Source: Chitinophaga qingshengii
GTDB lineage: Bacteria; Bacteroidota; Bacteroidia; Chitinophagales; Chitinophagaceae
Assembly: GCF_014529935.1 (NCBI RefSeq)
Contig: NZ_JACVFC010000006.1
Coordinates: 371,075-435,074 of the forward strand
Direction: 5' to 3'
Length of the DNA: 64,000 nt
The notes beneath the pieces are model-generated. The model made no database searches, was not told where the DNA came from, and saw nothing but the letters and a program-made list of their open reading frames with translations. Positions 26,544 to 36,501 of this stretch are shown piece after piece; position 1 is the first letter of the stretch; each line of letters starts with the position of its first letter. A program made the position numbers and the translations under genes.

Positions 26544-27104
26544 AAATAGGAATTGTTAAGATTGTACAGACAATACTTCAGGGAACAACCATCCGGCCCG
26601 CTGCTACAGGTACGACTGAGGAGATGAAACGCCACAGCGAAGCCCAGCAGGGGGCCGGGCTACAAAGGACGAATAACGGACTTGCTACAAAGGTTTGGGT
26701 GCAATTTTTTTCAATTGATCACTAACATTCTCTTTACACAAGCAAAAATGGTTTCCAGGTTAACATTTTTTTAACCTTGAGGGCGCAAAATTATTGAAAA
26801 GTATGCTTGAAAACGTTTTTTATGGGACAAGATTTAATTTACGATGAAAAAATCGTCGGAAAACAAGCTAGGGACGGGCATCGCCGTTCATAACATTTTT
26901 TAAAAAATGATAGAAAGAAAATTGTCTCTCCTGGTAGATACTAACTTTAACGCGGGCCCGGTTTTATCTTTTGGAGGACGGTCCGAATGTATAAATTCTT
27001 GTATTATCTTTAACGCCGCTGTAAACCCGGCCCTGTAGCTCAGTACCCCTACCCCACTACAGTTGTGACCAAGGGAACTGCCACAACGAAAAAAGAAACA
27101 CCTC
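26544..27104. other. 561-bp divergent intergenic region
   Basis: It holds the promoters of the metalloprotease operon and of the WGR gene. A perfect -7 box on the minus strand (TAATTTTG, 26786-26793) lies 243 bp from the metalloprotease start, but no good -33 box accompanies it. No small gene or RNA gene is supported. Confidence 0.4.
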
Positions 27105-30100
27105 ATGAAACAACAATTTATCTATCAGGACGAAAAATCGCATAAATTCTGGGATATTGATGTCAACGGTACCGACATTACTGTTACTTTTGGTAAAGCC
27201 GGCACACAAGGCCAAACACAGGTAAAGACCTTTGCCACCGCAGCCGAATGCCAAAAAGCAGCGGAGAAACTCATCGCTGAGAAAACAAAAAAAGGTTATC
27301 AGCCGGTAAGTGACTTCACCCTGCCACAACCGCTCTACGACGATATCCTGGCCATGGCCGCCTACCTCGAAGCTCATTGGCCGGAACAGGTGGTGGAACT
27401 ACACGCCGCTTCCGAAGCACATATCCAGCGAATGGAAGCTGTAGCCGGATTTACACTCCCCGCAGCATTCAAAGACTTCTGGCAGAAAAAAGGCTATTTC
27501 TACTTTGAAAAAGGTGATTTCCTCTGCGCTGTATACGCTTATAACGATAATGCTGAAAACGCCACCACCCTGTATAACCTGCTGCAGGTATTCCTGAATA
27601 TCTACAGATGCAAAAGCGAGTGGTTCGCACGGGAGAAAAATCTCCTGTCCCACTGCTGGATGCTGGGTATGATTATGAACGATGAAGAAAAATGGTTCTT
27701 CTTCTGTGATCCTGCCGGACAAATACACCGGGTATATATCCAACCCTCTTTTATAGAAGTAAATGATGATATACTGGCGGCAGCCTTTGCCCCACTGACC
27801 GCACTGAAAGAGAGTTTCCAACTCCCGGAAATGGCGGAAGAACCGGAAGAAGCCGAAACAACGGATAATGAAAGTGACGGACCGGACACCAAAACCCAGG
27901 ACTTTCTGCAACAATACCGGCTGGAAAAGGTCACTTACCAGGAAGCGCTGGACAGACTGGGAGTCGATAATTTTTTTGACTACTGGGACAACGAAGAAGA
28001 CAGACATTGGAATATCGATGAATTTGAATCAGAGCACGATTATTTTGAAGCACAGGACCGCATCTATTTCCGCGACGGCGACCTCGATATTGACGGCGAT
28101 CTGAGACTCCCCAACGATTACTGGGACCTCCTTGTGGTAAAAGGCAATATGACCATCCGCGGCCAGGTACCTTCCAGTACACCTTACTATGTGGCCGGCA
28201 ACAGCAACATCGATTTTCTCCACCTGGACTGGTTCCAGAAAACCGCCGGAACGGAAAACGTGCGTTACATAGCGCTGGCCATGGGCCAGGACGATGAGGT
28301 GGTACATACCATGCCTCACCGGAAAATAAACGCACCTTACTTCTTCTCCTGGTTTTATAACCTGCATTGTTTTGACTTTGATCCGCAAACGCTGATCACT
28401 GCCATGTACAATGAAGAAGACCTCTCTGCCTATATCACCGATAACACGCTGCTGGCATGGCATGAATATGCCTATGCTTTCCGGCCGGAGTTTTATTCTA
28501 CTGTCAGTGAACGCTGGCACGACCACATGGGCATCTCCTACGGGAAACTTTATGAAACGCTCCGGAACAATCAACCCGTACTGCTGGACGGCGTTACGCT
28601 CAAAGGCATACGGCTGGTAAGCCAGGGACTTAGCCTGAAGCGACAGGAAGATTTCGGGGGCGCCTACCAGTGTTTTAAAGAAGCGATAGCCGCAGCACCG
28701 GCTTACTACGACGCCTATTTCATGGCCGGAAAAGTACTCAGCGACCAGAACGCATACGCCCAGGCTATGGAATTCTTTGCAAAAGGGATTCCCCATACAC
28801 CGGAAAAACTCGAATATGAGTATGGCTGTATGCAGGAAGCAGCTTTCTGTGCAGTGATCACCGGCGCTTACGATAAGGCCCTGGAATGGGCTGAAATGGC
28901 CGTAAAAAAGTCTTCTTCGGCACACTTCTCCCTAAGAATCATCGCCGAAGTGCTGATATATCAGCAACGGCTACACGAAGCAAAGGATTACCTGGAAAAA
29001 TCTATTGCCATTAAACCTATCTTCTCCAACAACTGGTTGCTGGGCTTAATTTATCACCTGCAGGGAGATGAACAACAAGCCGATTCCTATTACCGGCTTG
29101 CCTATGAGAAAAACCAGAAAGCAAGGCCATACCAGGAACACAACAACCTCTCTTACATATACGGGGAACCCGTTACCCTGAATTGGGATACCCAGCGCCC
29201 CACTCCTGCCGTAAAAGATCAGGCTTACTGGGAGCAGTTCTTCTCTGATGCTATGCAACAGTATGGGCCCGATCTGTATAAAAGGACCGGTTTATTCCCC
29301 TCCCAATGGCTAACGCATAAAATCAGTACCATACCCGACACTTACCGCACCGGCAGCATGTTGTCTACCCTGATGCAACATCAGTATCTGGGCGTGTATG
29401 ATGTAGAAGGTAGTATATTACAGTACTTCCGTGCAGATCTGATCACTCCGGAAATAGCCTTGTCGGCTGTTAGCCGGGAATCACCCTGTCATTATGAGTA
29501 TATTCCCGCCGCGCTGCTCACAGATGCCGTTTTTAAGGCGAATCCCAGGAGTATTGACCTGACTTATGTTCCGGAAGAAAGAAAAACCTACGACCTTTGT
29601 TTCCTGGCGGTAAGCAGCAATCAGTATAACTATGAGCGGGTACCGGTTGCTTTCAGGGACGAGCGGATGAACGTCGCGCTCATTGCGGGTGGCGTGCTGG
29701 GTAATACTTCCGGCAAAGTGCTGCCATCCATGTATTATACCAGCGAATACATCCTGCAAGCTATCGATCTGGATATACATGTGATAGAACGCATCCCGGC
29801 AAAGTTCGTGGATAAAACAATATATACCTATGCGGCCGGCAAATACGGCCAACAACCGGAATGGCCTTTTATCGTGGATCGGTTTAACCGCGAGCGCTGG
29901 CGCTACGGCTCCCGCTATGATGTAGAAGAAACCGGTAAAGCGATCCTGACTTATGGTATGGATGTATTTAAATATTACAACCTGGAAAGCATTGACAAGC
30001 AACGTTATGCCTACATCGAAAAATACCTGGGCGATCAACCGGGCTTCCACGAACAGGTAAAACAACATGCCTGGGACACACGCAAACAATTTACCTACGA

Positions 30101-31454
30101 CCAGCCGCAGGAATTTGATTACGACACCTTCAATAAAGTATGGGCATGTTTCTGGGATGAAGCATTTATCATCAGCGCCCTGACTGCCCATGAGCCCAAT
30201 GCCAGTGAACGGATCTATGGCTTGCCACCACAGTATCTTACACAGCAGATCTGCGATATTGCTGTCAGCCGTAACTCCTACGATTTTCAGTTCGTACCGA
30301 AGCAGTTTGTCCACCCAGCGATGTGTGAAATCGCCTGTTCACAGGACTATGGTTCTGCCCTTGAATATGTGCCGCTGGCGATGCGCACGGAAAAAGTTTG
30401 TCAACTAGCCATGACCCGCGATGCGGAGAATATCCGGTTTTTACCGCTGGCCCTGCGTACGGAACAACGTTGCCGGCAGGCAATACTCAGCAACACCACT
30501 TATCTGAAATATGTTCCTTATGAACTTTATCCTGCTATTTTCCCTGTTTTATTAAAAAATCATACCAGCCAGCTATACGAAGATATGATGCTGGTAAATC
30601 TCGCATTGGGCCTGATACTGCAACAACAATACACTAATGCCCGCCAACAATTGCTGGCAGTGGAAAAAGCAGCGGAAGTGCGGGACCATTACCGGCATCA
30701 GGCGCTCTACTATATTGGCTGGAGTCATCATCTGGAAGGCGACCCTAAACAAGCCAATGAATACTGGCGCCAGGCGCAGGACCTGGCTAAAACACAAAAG
30801 ATAGAAAAGGAATATTGGCTCACATACCCCTACGATAACTTCCAGCTGCCGCCGGTAGGAGATGTATATGAATTCAGCCGCGATGATTTTAACGATCGTA
30901 TGCGCGAAGCCGGTCTGCTGATCGACAGCCATCACTACCCGCAGGCGCTGGAAACGCTGGAACAGGCGGAGAAACAGCTACAGGACGCCCAATGCACCGA
31001 AATGGGATTATGGGCACAGGTATGGGACCACCAACGGTATGCACTATACGCAGCCGGCAACCAGGAAGCATCCCGGGAAATATGCCGTAAAATTATCGCT
31101 GAGCTGGGGAAACTCACCCTCTGGGATTACCTGGATGAATTCACCCCTGTCAGAGCCGCCTTACGCAATGCGCATAACGGCCTCGCCTACCACTGTTATG
31201 AAACCGCGCAAAACCTGGCGCAGGTGAAAGAAGGTATCCAGCATATTAAAACAACGATGAAAACAATTTCACCGATAGAAGAAAAAAGTGCGCTGAATCC
31301 CTTCTATGAAACGCAGGTACTATTATGGCATAAGGCTATGCAGTTTGATCCTGCTTACGAAAAAGATTTCCAGAAAGGCATGGAAAAAATCACTAAAATG
31401 AAGCTGAAGGAAAAAGGCTTCCTGAGTGAAGATTTCATGGATATAGCAGGATAA
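27105..31454 (+). CDS. Giant multidomain protein: WGR, SMI1/KNR4-like, beta-helix-like, TPR and DUF4116-like repeats
   Basis: This 1449-residue protein has no signal peptide. Residues 1-70 are a WGR domain (HKFWDIDVNGTDITVTFGKA). About 85-235 look like an SMI1/KNR4 fold (EAVAGFTLPAAFKDFWQKKG). About 315-360 form a repetitive beta segment (YFRDGDLDIDGDLRLPNDY, VVKGNMTIRGQ). About 505-660 hold TPR-like repeats. About 790-1140 contain repeats like ALEYVPLAMRTEKVCQLAMT and FLPLALRTEQRCRQAI, resembling DUF4116. About 1155-1330 hold more TPR-like helices. WGR domains occur in PARPs and in bacterial MolR-like proteins. It is a single gene closed by its own terminator. Function is unknown; a scaffold or sensing role is an inference. 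Confidence 0.8.
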   Translation: MKQQFIYQDEKSHKFWDIDVNGTDITVTFGKAGTQGQTQVKTFATAAECQKAAEKLIAEKTKKGYQPVSDFTLPQPLYDDILAMAAYLEAHWPEQVVELHAASEAHIQRMEAVAGFTLPAAFKDFWQKKGYFYFEKGDFLCAVYAYNDNAENATTLYNLLQVFLNIYRCKSEWFAREKNLLSHCWMLGMIMNDEEKWFFFCDPAGQIHRVYIQPSFIEVNDDILAAAFAPLTALKESFQLPEMAEEPEEAETTDNESDGPDTKTQDFLQQYRLEKVTYQEALDRLGVDNFFDYWDNEEDRHWNIDEFESEHDYFEAQDRIYFRDGDLDIDGDLRLPNDYWDLLVVKGNMTIRGQVPSSTPYYVAGNSNIDFLHLDWFQKTAGTENVRYIALAMGQDDEVVHTMPHRKINAPYFFSWFYNLHCFDFDPQTLITAMYNEEDLSAYITDNTLLAWHEYAYAFRPEFYSTVSERWHDHMGISYGKLYETLRNNQPVLLDGVTLKGIRLVSQGLSLKRQEDFGGAYQCFKEAIAAAPAYYDAYFMAGKVLSDQNAYAQAMEFFAKGIPHTPEKLEYEYGCMQEAAFCAVITGAYDKALEWAEMAVKKSSSAHFSLRIIAEVLIYQQRLHEAKDYLEKSIAIKPIFSNNWLLGLIYHLQGDEQQADSYYRLAYEKNQKARPYQEHNNLSYIYGEPVTLNWDTQRPTPAVKDQAYWEQFFSDAMQQYGPDLYKRTGLFPSQWLTHKISTIPDTYRTGSMLSTLMQHQYLGVYDVEGSILQYFRADLITPEIALSAVSRESPCHYEYIPAALLTDAVFKANPRSIDLTYVPEERKTYDLCFLAVSSNQYNYERVPVAFRDERMNVALIAGGVLGNTSGKVLPSMYYTSEYILQAIDLDIHVIERIPAKFVDKTIYTYAAGKYGQQPEWPFIVDRFNRERWRYGSRYDVEETGKAILTYGMDVFKYYNLESIDKQRYAYIEKYLGDQPGFHEQVKQHAWDTRKQFTYDQPQEFDYDTFNKVWACFWDEAFIISALTAHEPNASERIYGLPPQYLTQQICDIAVSRNSYDFQFVPKQFVHPAMCEIACSQDYGSALEYVPLAMRTEKVCQLAMTRDAENIRFLPLALRTEQRCRQAILSNTTYLKYVPYELYPAIFPVLLKNHTSQLYEDMMLVNLALGLILQQQYTNARQQLLAVEKAAEVRDHYRHQALYYIGWSHHLEGDPKQANEYWRQAQDLAKTQKIEKEYWLTYPYDNFQLPPVGDVYEFSRDDFNDRMREAGLLIDSHHYPQALETLEQAEKQLQDAQCTEMGLWAQVWDHQRYALYAAGNQEASREICRKIIAELGKLTLWDYLDEFTPVRAALRNAHNGLAYHCYETAQNLAQVKEGIQHIKTTMKTISPIEEKSALNPFYETQVLLWHKAMQFDPAYEKDFQKGMEKITKMKLKEKGFLSEDFMDIAG

Positions 31455-31477
31455 TCACATTAACAAAAAAAATCATT

Positions 31478-31519
31478 GAATGGCTTTTAATGACTGATTT
31501 CGTTCATTAAAAGCCATTC
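31478..31519 (+). terminator. Intrinsic terminator after the WGR gene
   Basis: Perfect 16-bp stem (31478-31493 with 31504-31519) with a 10-base loop, preceded by an A-run. It separates the WGR gene from the ECF promoter that follows. Confidence 0.65.
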
Positions 31520-31524
31520 TTAAT

Positions 31525-31553
31525 ATTGAGTTCACATCTGCTGTCTAGCTTTG
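31525..31553 (+). promoter_or_regulatory. Promoter-like -33/-7 pair before ECF sigma gene (operon 3)
   Basis: ATTG at 31525-31528, 17 bp, then TAGCTTTG at 31546-31553, a perfect match to TAnnTTTG. It ends 9 bp before the start codon. Same boxes and spacing as in front of the other ECF gene. Confidence 0.45.
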
Positions 31554-31562
31554 TTCCCGGAT

Positions 31563-32180
31563 ATGGAAAAGCTAACGGACCATCGATTGTTATTATTAAT
31601 TCAGCAGGGGAATCATACGGCTTTCACCACCTTTGTCAATCGTTACTGGGAAGAAATTTATACCTATACAAAATCCCGGATCAGACAGGGGGCGGATGCC
31701 CAGGACATTGTGCAGGATATTTTCATCAGCTGCTGGAACAACCGTGGTCATCTGCATACCGGTGAAAATGGACGGCTCACGGCCTATCTGTACCAGGCTG
31801 CCCGTTATTCGATCATCGATTATTTTTCCAGAACAGGGGTGACTATTTACAACGATATACTGCTGGAAGCCGCGGCTGACCAGCAACTGGAAAACGATTC
31901 CGAATCGCAGCTGTACCTGAAGGAACTGGAACACCATCTCCGGCAGGAAGTGGAACAGTTGCCCGAACGGCTTAAAACACCCTACCTGCTGAGCCGTGAG
32001 GGTAACCTCAGCCTGAAAGACATCGCCTTAAAAATGTCCCTTTCCGAACAAACGGTTAAGAACAACATCACTATGGCCTTACGCATCCTGCGTACACGCC
32101 TGCACGAACATGAACATTACCTGGGAACCTTACTGGTACTGCTGGCCGTTCCCTCCTATAACAACTTAATAATTCCGTAA
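31563..32180 (+). CDS. ECF-type RNA polymerase sigma factor (operon 3)
   Basis: This 205-residue protein has sigma region 2 (FTTFVNRYWEEIYTYTKSRI, then DAQDIVQDIFISCW) and region 4 (SLKDIALKMSLSEQTVKNNI). I chose ATG 31563 because the in-frame TTG at 31551 lies in the -7 box. A short hydrophobic tail after region 4 (LGTLLVLLAVPSYNNLI) is seen in some Bacteroidota ECF factors. It leads the operon sigma, FecR, SusC, SusD, phosphodiesterase. Confidence 0.92.
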   Translation: MEKLTDHRLLLLIQQGNHTAFTTFVNRYWEEIYTYTKSRIRQGADAQDIVQDIFISCWNNRGHLHTGENGRLTAYLYQAARYSIIDYFSRTGVTIYNDILLEAAADQQLENDSESQLYLKELEHHLRQEVEQLPERLKTPYLLSREGNLSLKDIALKMSLSEQTVKNNITMALRILRTRLHEHEHYLGTLLVLLAVPSYNNLIIP

Positions 32181-32227
32181 CACAGTTTAGCGGTACTTAC
32201 TGCCCTCCATGGAGATTATCTCTTTGT

Positions 32228-33190
32228 ATGGATCATCCGCAACAACATCCCGGCGGCGCCAAAGCGCTGCTGAAACGATACCTGCAGGGCGCTGCCTCTC
32301 CGGAAGAAAAAGAGCAGGTAGAGTATTGGTACAGTACCCTGGACAACCCTGCGCAATCGCCTTTATCTGCCGAAGAACGGGCGATATTACAACAAGCGAT
32401 ATTGCAGCACGTCACCAACGCTACAACGCCTGTAATGCCGTTATATCGCCGGAAATGGCGGCGTTATGCCGCCGCAGCGGCGGTACTGCTCACCGCCGGC
32501 CTGGGCGGATGGCATTACCTCACCCGTCAGCAACCGGCAGCGCCGATGATCGTACAAACAGGCAATGGAAGCACCAAACAAATCCTCCTGCCCGATAGCA
32601 GCATCGTTACACTCAATGCCGGCAGTACGCTGCAGGTGGCCGCAGACTTCGGCCGGCGGGAAAGGACCGTTATGCTGAACGGAGAAGCTTTCTTTGTCGT
32701 ACACCCCGACCCTGCGCATCCTTTCCGGGTGCAACACGGACAACTCACCACCACCGTACTGGGCACGGCTTTTAACATTCACGCCTATCCCGGTGAAGAA
32801 AATACAAAAGTGGCCGTCGCCAACGGTAAAGTACAGGTGGATGTATCAGGTGCACAGTATGTATTGGAAGCCAGCGAAACACTGCAATACAACCATCTGA
32901 ACAAACTCGCGCTGAAAAGCCGTGAAGATGCGGCGCAGATAGGACAATGGCAACAAGCCGTACTGGACTTCAACGGATACACGCTCACCGCCATGGTAGC
33001 CGAACTACAACGGCAATATCCGGTGAAAATACAACTGTACTCTACCCCCGCGGATACCGCACACTACAACATACGTTTCCGCCGGGAAGATATTCATAGT
33101 ATTCTCGATGTACTTACCGGTCTTACCGGTATCACCTATAAAAAGAACCGTGAACAAATTATTATTTACAGTAAAACTTATGCACACTAA
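32228..33190 (+). CDS. FecR-family anti-sigma factor (operon 3)
   Basis: This 320-residue protein has a cytoplasmic N-terminus (LLKRYLQGAASPEEKEQVEYW), a transmembrane helix near 79-98, a periplasmic FecR domain (PDSSIVTLNAGSTLQVAADF and GEAFFVV) and a C-terminal DUF4974-type domain ending YKKNREQIIIYS. It would hold the sigma factor encoded 48 bp upstream at the membrane until the STN domain of the SusC transporter signals substrate. Confidence 0.93.
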   Translation: MDHPQQHPGGAKALLKRYLQGAASPEEKEQVEYWYSTLDNPAQSPLSAEERAILQQAILQHVTNATTPVMPLYRRKWRRYAAAAAVLLTAGLGGWHYLTRQQPAAPMIVQTGNGSTKQILLPDSSIVTLNAGSTLQVAADFGRRERTVMLNGEAFFVVHPDPAHPFRVQHGQLTTTVLGTAFNIHAYPGEENTKVAVANGKVQVDVSGAQYVLEASETLQYNHLNKLALKSREDAAQIGQWQQAVLDFNGYTLTAMVAELQRQYPVKIQLYSTPADTAHYNIRFRREDIHSILDVLTGLTGITYKKNREQIIIYSKTYAH

Positions 33191-33286
33191 ACGGTAATCA
33201 AAAAAATAACCGGAAGTGCTACCAACACCTCCGGTTAGGACCTGCGCCACAGGGGCACAGCATTTTTAACGACTCACATTAAAAAC

Positions 33287-36200
33287 ATGACAAAAATGAG
33301 AAATTTTTACGCCGGTTGCGTCAAGCCGGTCAAAACTCTTTTTTCTTTAAAAATGAGACTAGCACTCTTTTTCGCATTCCTTTCCACCTCCATGGCATCC
33401 GCAGCACATATAGAAGGCCAGTCAATGGAGAAGATCAGGGTGAACATCCAGGCGAAAGAATTACCCATGAAAAAGGTACTGCAGATGATCGAAAAACAAT
33501 CGTCGCTCACTATTGGGTATGATGTCAGCGCCATCCCTGCCGAAAGCAAAATCAGCTATACCGCTACCGGTAAAACAGTGGCTTCGGTGCTAAAGGAATT
33601 GTTAAGCTCCTTCCCGGTGAATGTGGTACAGGTGAACGACAACTACCTGCTCATCCGGCAGCATGGTCAGCAACCAATCGCTAAAATCACTGGTCGCATT
33701 ACCGACGCTAAAACCAGGGAGGCTCTGCCCGGCGTAAGCGTGAGTATCAAAGGCAGCTCCTTCGGCACACAAACGGACGTGGACGGGCGTTTCTCCCTGG
33801 GGTTTCCGGCGGGCAAAGAAGAGGTGACCTTGAATGTATACTTCCTCGGTTTTAAAAAGAAAGAAATAGTGCTGAAGAAAGAAAACAGCACCGCTTTAAA
33901 CATTCAGCTGGAAGAAGACAGGCTGGGCCTCGATGAAGTAGTGGTAACCGGTCAGGGTATAGATATCGCCAAACGCCGCCTGTCGTCCAATGTTGTCAGC
34001 ATCGGCTCCCGTGAAATAGAAGACGTGCCCGCAGGTCGTATCGACCAGCTGTTACAATCCCGTTTACCGAATACACAAATCAAACTGACCGGCGGTCAGG
34101 CTGGCGCTACCACGCTGATACGCACCAGGGGTATCAACTCGGCGTTTATTAATGCTACTCCTATCATTTATGTAGATGGTGTTCGGATGGACAACCTCAA
34201 CAGCCCCGCCACGCTGGGTGGTGGCAGTGCACAAGGTGCGGCCATCAGCGCGATCTCCGATATCCCGATGGATAATATTGAAAAGATAGAGTATATCAAC
34301 GGCGGCGCGGCTACTACCCTCTATGGCTCCGATGCAGCCAACGGCGTTATCCAGATCTTCACTAAAAAAGGGGGCGCCGGCAAAGTATCGCTCAATGCGG
34401 AAACACAGATGGGTATTGAAACACCGACAACCGACTTCCTGCACTTTAAACGCACGAAAGAACTGTTGATGCAAAATGGCTTCCACCAAAAACATCATAT
34501 CGGTCTCAATGGCGGCCAGGAAAACTTCGGCTACAGCTTCTCCGCAAACTATCTCAATTCCCGGGGAACAGAAATATTTAATCAGAATAACAACCGCAAA
34601 GTGGACCTCAGCACAGGTTTCCGCGCCGCGCTCGGAGAACAGGTGACTTACGAGAGTTCCTTTACGTTCATCAACAACCAGTATAAACGTAACCGCAATG
34701 GTAACCAGGGCGGCTATACGGGATTATGGTTTACAGAAAGCGGCGCCTCTGCCATCACCGGTCCCCGCTTCAATCCCGACATCGACAATCTTTCTGATGC
34801 TGAATTCCAGAAGATGAAAGATTATGTCCGCGAAGCAGAACGCTTACAGGACAACGATATCACCGTCAATCGTTTTCAAACTTCCCAGTCGTTTAAATAC
34901 CGTCCGTTCAAAAATCTGGTATTTAAAGCAACCGGCGGTATCGATTACCGTGTTCAGAAAAACCAGGTCATCACTACCAACAAATACCTGTCCTTCACCA
35001 CCGGCAACCCTGTAAAAGATCAGGGCAACATCAACTCCGCCGACCGTAAATACCTGGGACTTACCCTGGAACTGAACGGGCAGCACGAGTTTAAAACAAC
35101 CGACTTCTCCTTTGTCACCACCGCAGGCATGCAGTTCTTCCGCAACGAAGACCAGCAGATCGCTTACATCGGCACCAATATCCGTGATGGCGCCAGAACC
35201 ATCAAGGATGCCACCCTGAAAACCAGCGACGAAGCCTACTTTGAAACGGTAAACATGGGCGTTTACCTGCAGGAAAACATCGGGTTTAAAAACAAACTGT
35301 TCGTTGACCTCGGCCTGCGCGGCGACCGTAACCCGGCTTTTGGCCGTAACATCGGTACCCAGTACTATCCGAAGGTGGGTGTTTCCTATGTACCCAGTGC
35401 TGAGTCCTGGTTTACCAATGTAGAAAAGGTACTTTCCTCCGCTAAAGTACGCGGCAGCTTCGGCATTGCCGGTAACCTGCCCACTCCTTTCTCCAACGAA
35501 AGAACCATCGATTTCCAGGGCTATGGCAGCGATCAGGCAGCAGCTTTCGGTAACTCGGGCAACGACTATCTGAAACCGGAAAAAACACATACCCTGGAAG
35601 GTGGTGTGGACCTCGGTTTCCTGAAAGACCGCCTGTTAATCTCCGCTGGTTATTATCACGCACTGACCAAAGGCGCTCTCTTTTTTGTACCACCGGTACC
35701 TTCCTCCGGCTATGCAAAATCACAGTTGTACAACGTCGGCGAAATATTGAACCGTGGCTGGGAATTTAGCATCACCGCTATCCCGGTAGATACCAAAGAT
35801 TGGACACTCCGGCTGAATGCCTCTGCCAACACGGTATACAACAATGTGGAAAACGCGGGTGGCACAGGACCTTTTAACATCAATGGCTTTAGCGCCCGTA
35901 CCATCCAGACTATCGTACAGGAAGGTTATCCCATCGGCTTCCTGCGCGGATACCGTGGTGAATTTGGTCCGGATGGCGTATTAAAAACCAGCACCCCGCA
36001 ACAGAACCTGGGCACCACCCTGCCTGGCCTGTTCGGCAGCCTGGGCCTGAACCTGCGTTACAAACAGCTCAGCATCTTCGTCAACGGCGATTACCAGCAA
36101 GGTGCCTTTGCCAACTCATTCGACCGTCAGTTCCGTTTCTATTACGGCGCCGGCAACGAAGGCATTCCGCAGGGAGAAATCGACAAAAACAAACGTACCA

Positions 36201-36490
36201 ACTGGTTGAACTTCACCAATATGTTCACCGAAAAAACAGACTTTATCAAGATACGCCTGATTGGTTGCAGCTATAACTGGAAACCAGCCATGTTTAACAA
36301 AGTGATCAAACTGGCTACTGTCAGCTTCTCCGCAGTAAACCCACTGAATTTCGCGTCCTCTTCCTTTGATCCGGAAGCGACCATCAGCGGCGGCGCACAA
36401 GGTCAGGGTGGCGCCACTACCGGCGGTATCTCCTATGCTACCTACTCCGCACCACGGCAGTTCTTGGGCACTTTACGTTTAAACTTCTAA
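33287..36490 (+). CDS. SusC/RagA-family TonB-dependent transporter with STN domain (operon 3)
   Basis: This 1067-residue protein has a long N-terminal leader (hydrophobic part at about 24-40), an STN domain at about 48-125 (LPMKKVLQMIEKQSSLTIGY), a carboxypeptidase-D-like domain (about 133-208) and a plug beginning LDEVVVTGQGIDIAKRRLSS. The usual GYG is replaced by GQG. The plug ends with NGVIQIFTKKGG. The barrel ends QFLGTLRLNF. It belongs to a divergent SusC subgroup compared with those of operons 1 and 4. It precedes susD by 11 bp. Confidence 0.94.
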   Translation: MTKMRNFYAGCVKPVKTLFSLKMRLALFFAFLSTSMASAAHIEGQSMEKIRVNIQAKELPMKKVLQMIEKQSSLTIGYDVSAIPAESKISYTATGKTVASVLKELLSSFPVNVVQVNDNYLLIRQHGQQPIAKITGRITDAKTREALPGVSVSIKGSSFGTQTDVDGRFSLGFPAGKEEVTLNVYFLGFKKKEIVLKKENSTALNIQLEEDRLGLDEVVVTGQGIDIAKRRLSSNVVSIGSREIEDVPAGRIDQLLQSRLPNTQIKLTGGQAGATTLIRTRGINSAFINATPIIYVDGVRMDNLNSPATLGGGSAQGAAISAISDIPMDNIEKIEYINGGAATTLYGSDAANGVIQIFTKKGGAGKVSLNAETQMGIETPTTDFLHFKRTKELLMQNGFHQKHHIGLNGGQENFGYSFSANYLNSRGTEIFNQNNNRKVDLSTGFRAALGEQVTYESSFTFINNQYKRNRNGNQGGYTGLWFTESGASAITGPRFNPDIDNLSDAEFQKMKDYVREAERLQDNDITVNRFQTSQSFKYRPFKNLVFKATGGIDYRVQKNQVITTNKYLSFTTGNPVKDQGNINSADRKYLGLTLELNGQHEFKTTDFSFVTTAGMQFFRNEDQQIAYIGTNIRDGARTIKDATLKTSDEAYFETVNMGVYLQENIGFKNKLFVDLGLRGDRNPAFGRNIGTQYYPKVGVSYVPSAESWFTNVEKVLSSAKVRGSFGIAGNLPTPFSNERTIDFQGYGSDQAAAFGNSGNDYLKPEKTHTLEGGVDLGFLKDRLLISAGYYHALTKGALFFVPPVPSSGYAKSQLYNVGEILNRGWEFSITAIPVDTKDWTLRLNASANTVYNNVENAGGTGPFNINGFSARTIQTIVQEGYPIGFLRGYRGEFGPDGVLKTSTPQQNLGTTLPGLFGSLGLNLRYKQLSIFVNGDYQQGAFANSFDRQFRFYYGAGNEGIPQGEIDKNKRTNWLNFTNMFTEKTDFIKIRLIGCSYNWKPAMFNKVIKLATVSFSAVNPLNFASSSFDPEATISGGAQGQGGATTGGISYATYSAPRQFLGTLRLNF

Positions 36491-36501
36491 ACCAGCAACT
36501 C

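Noticed and set aside
27028..27045. Short stretch resembling a tRNA D-arm (CCTGTAGCTCAGT)
   Set aside because: No acceptor stem, anticodon arm or T-arm follows; the match is limited to about 13 bases.
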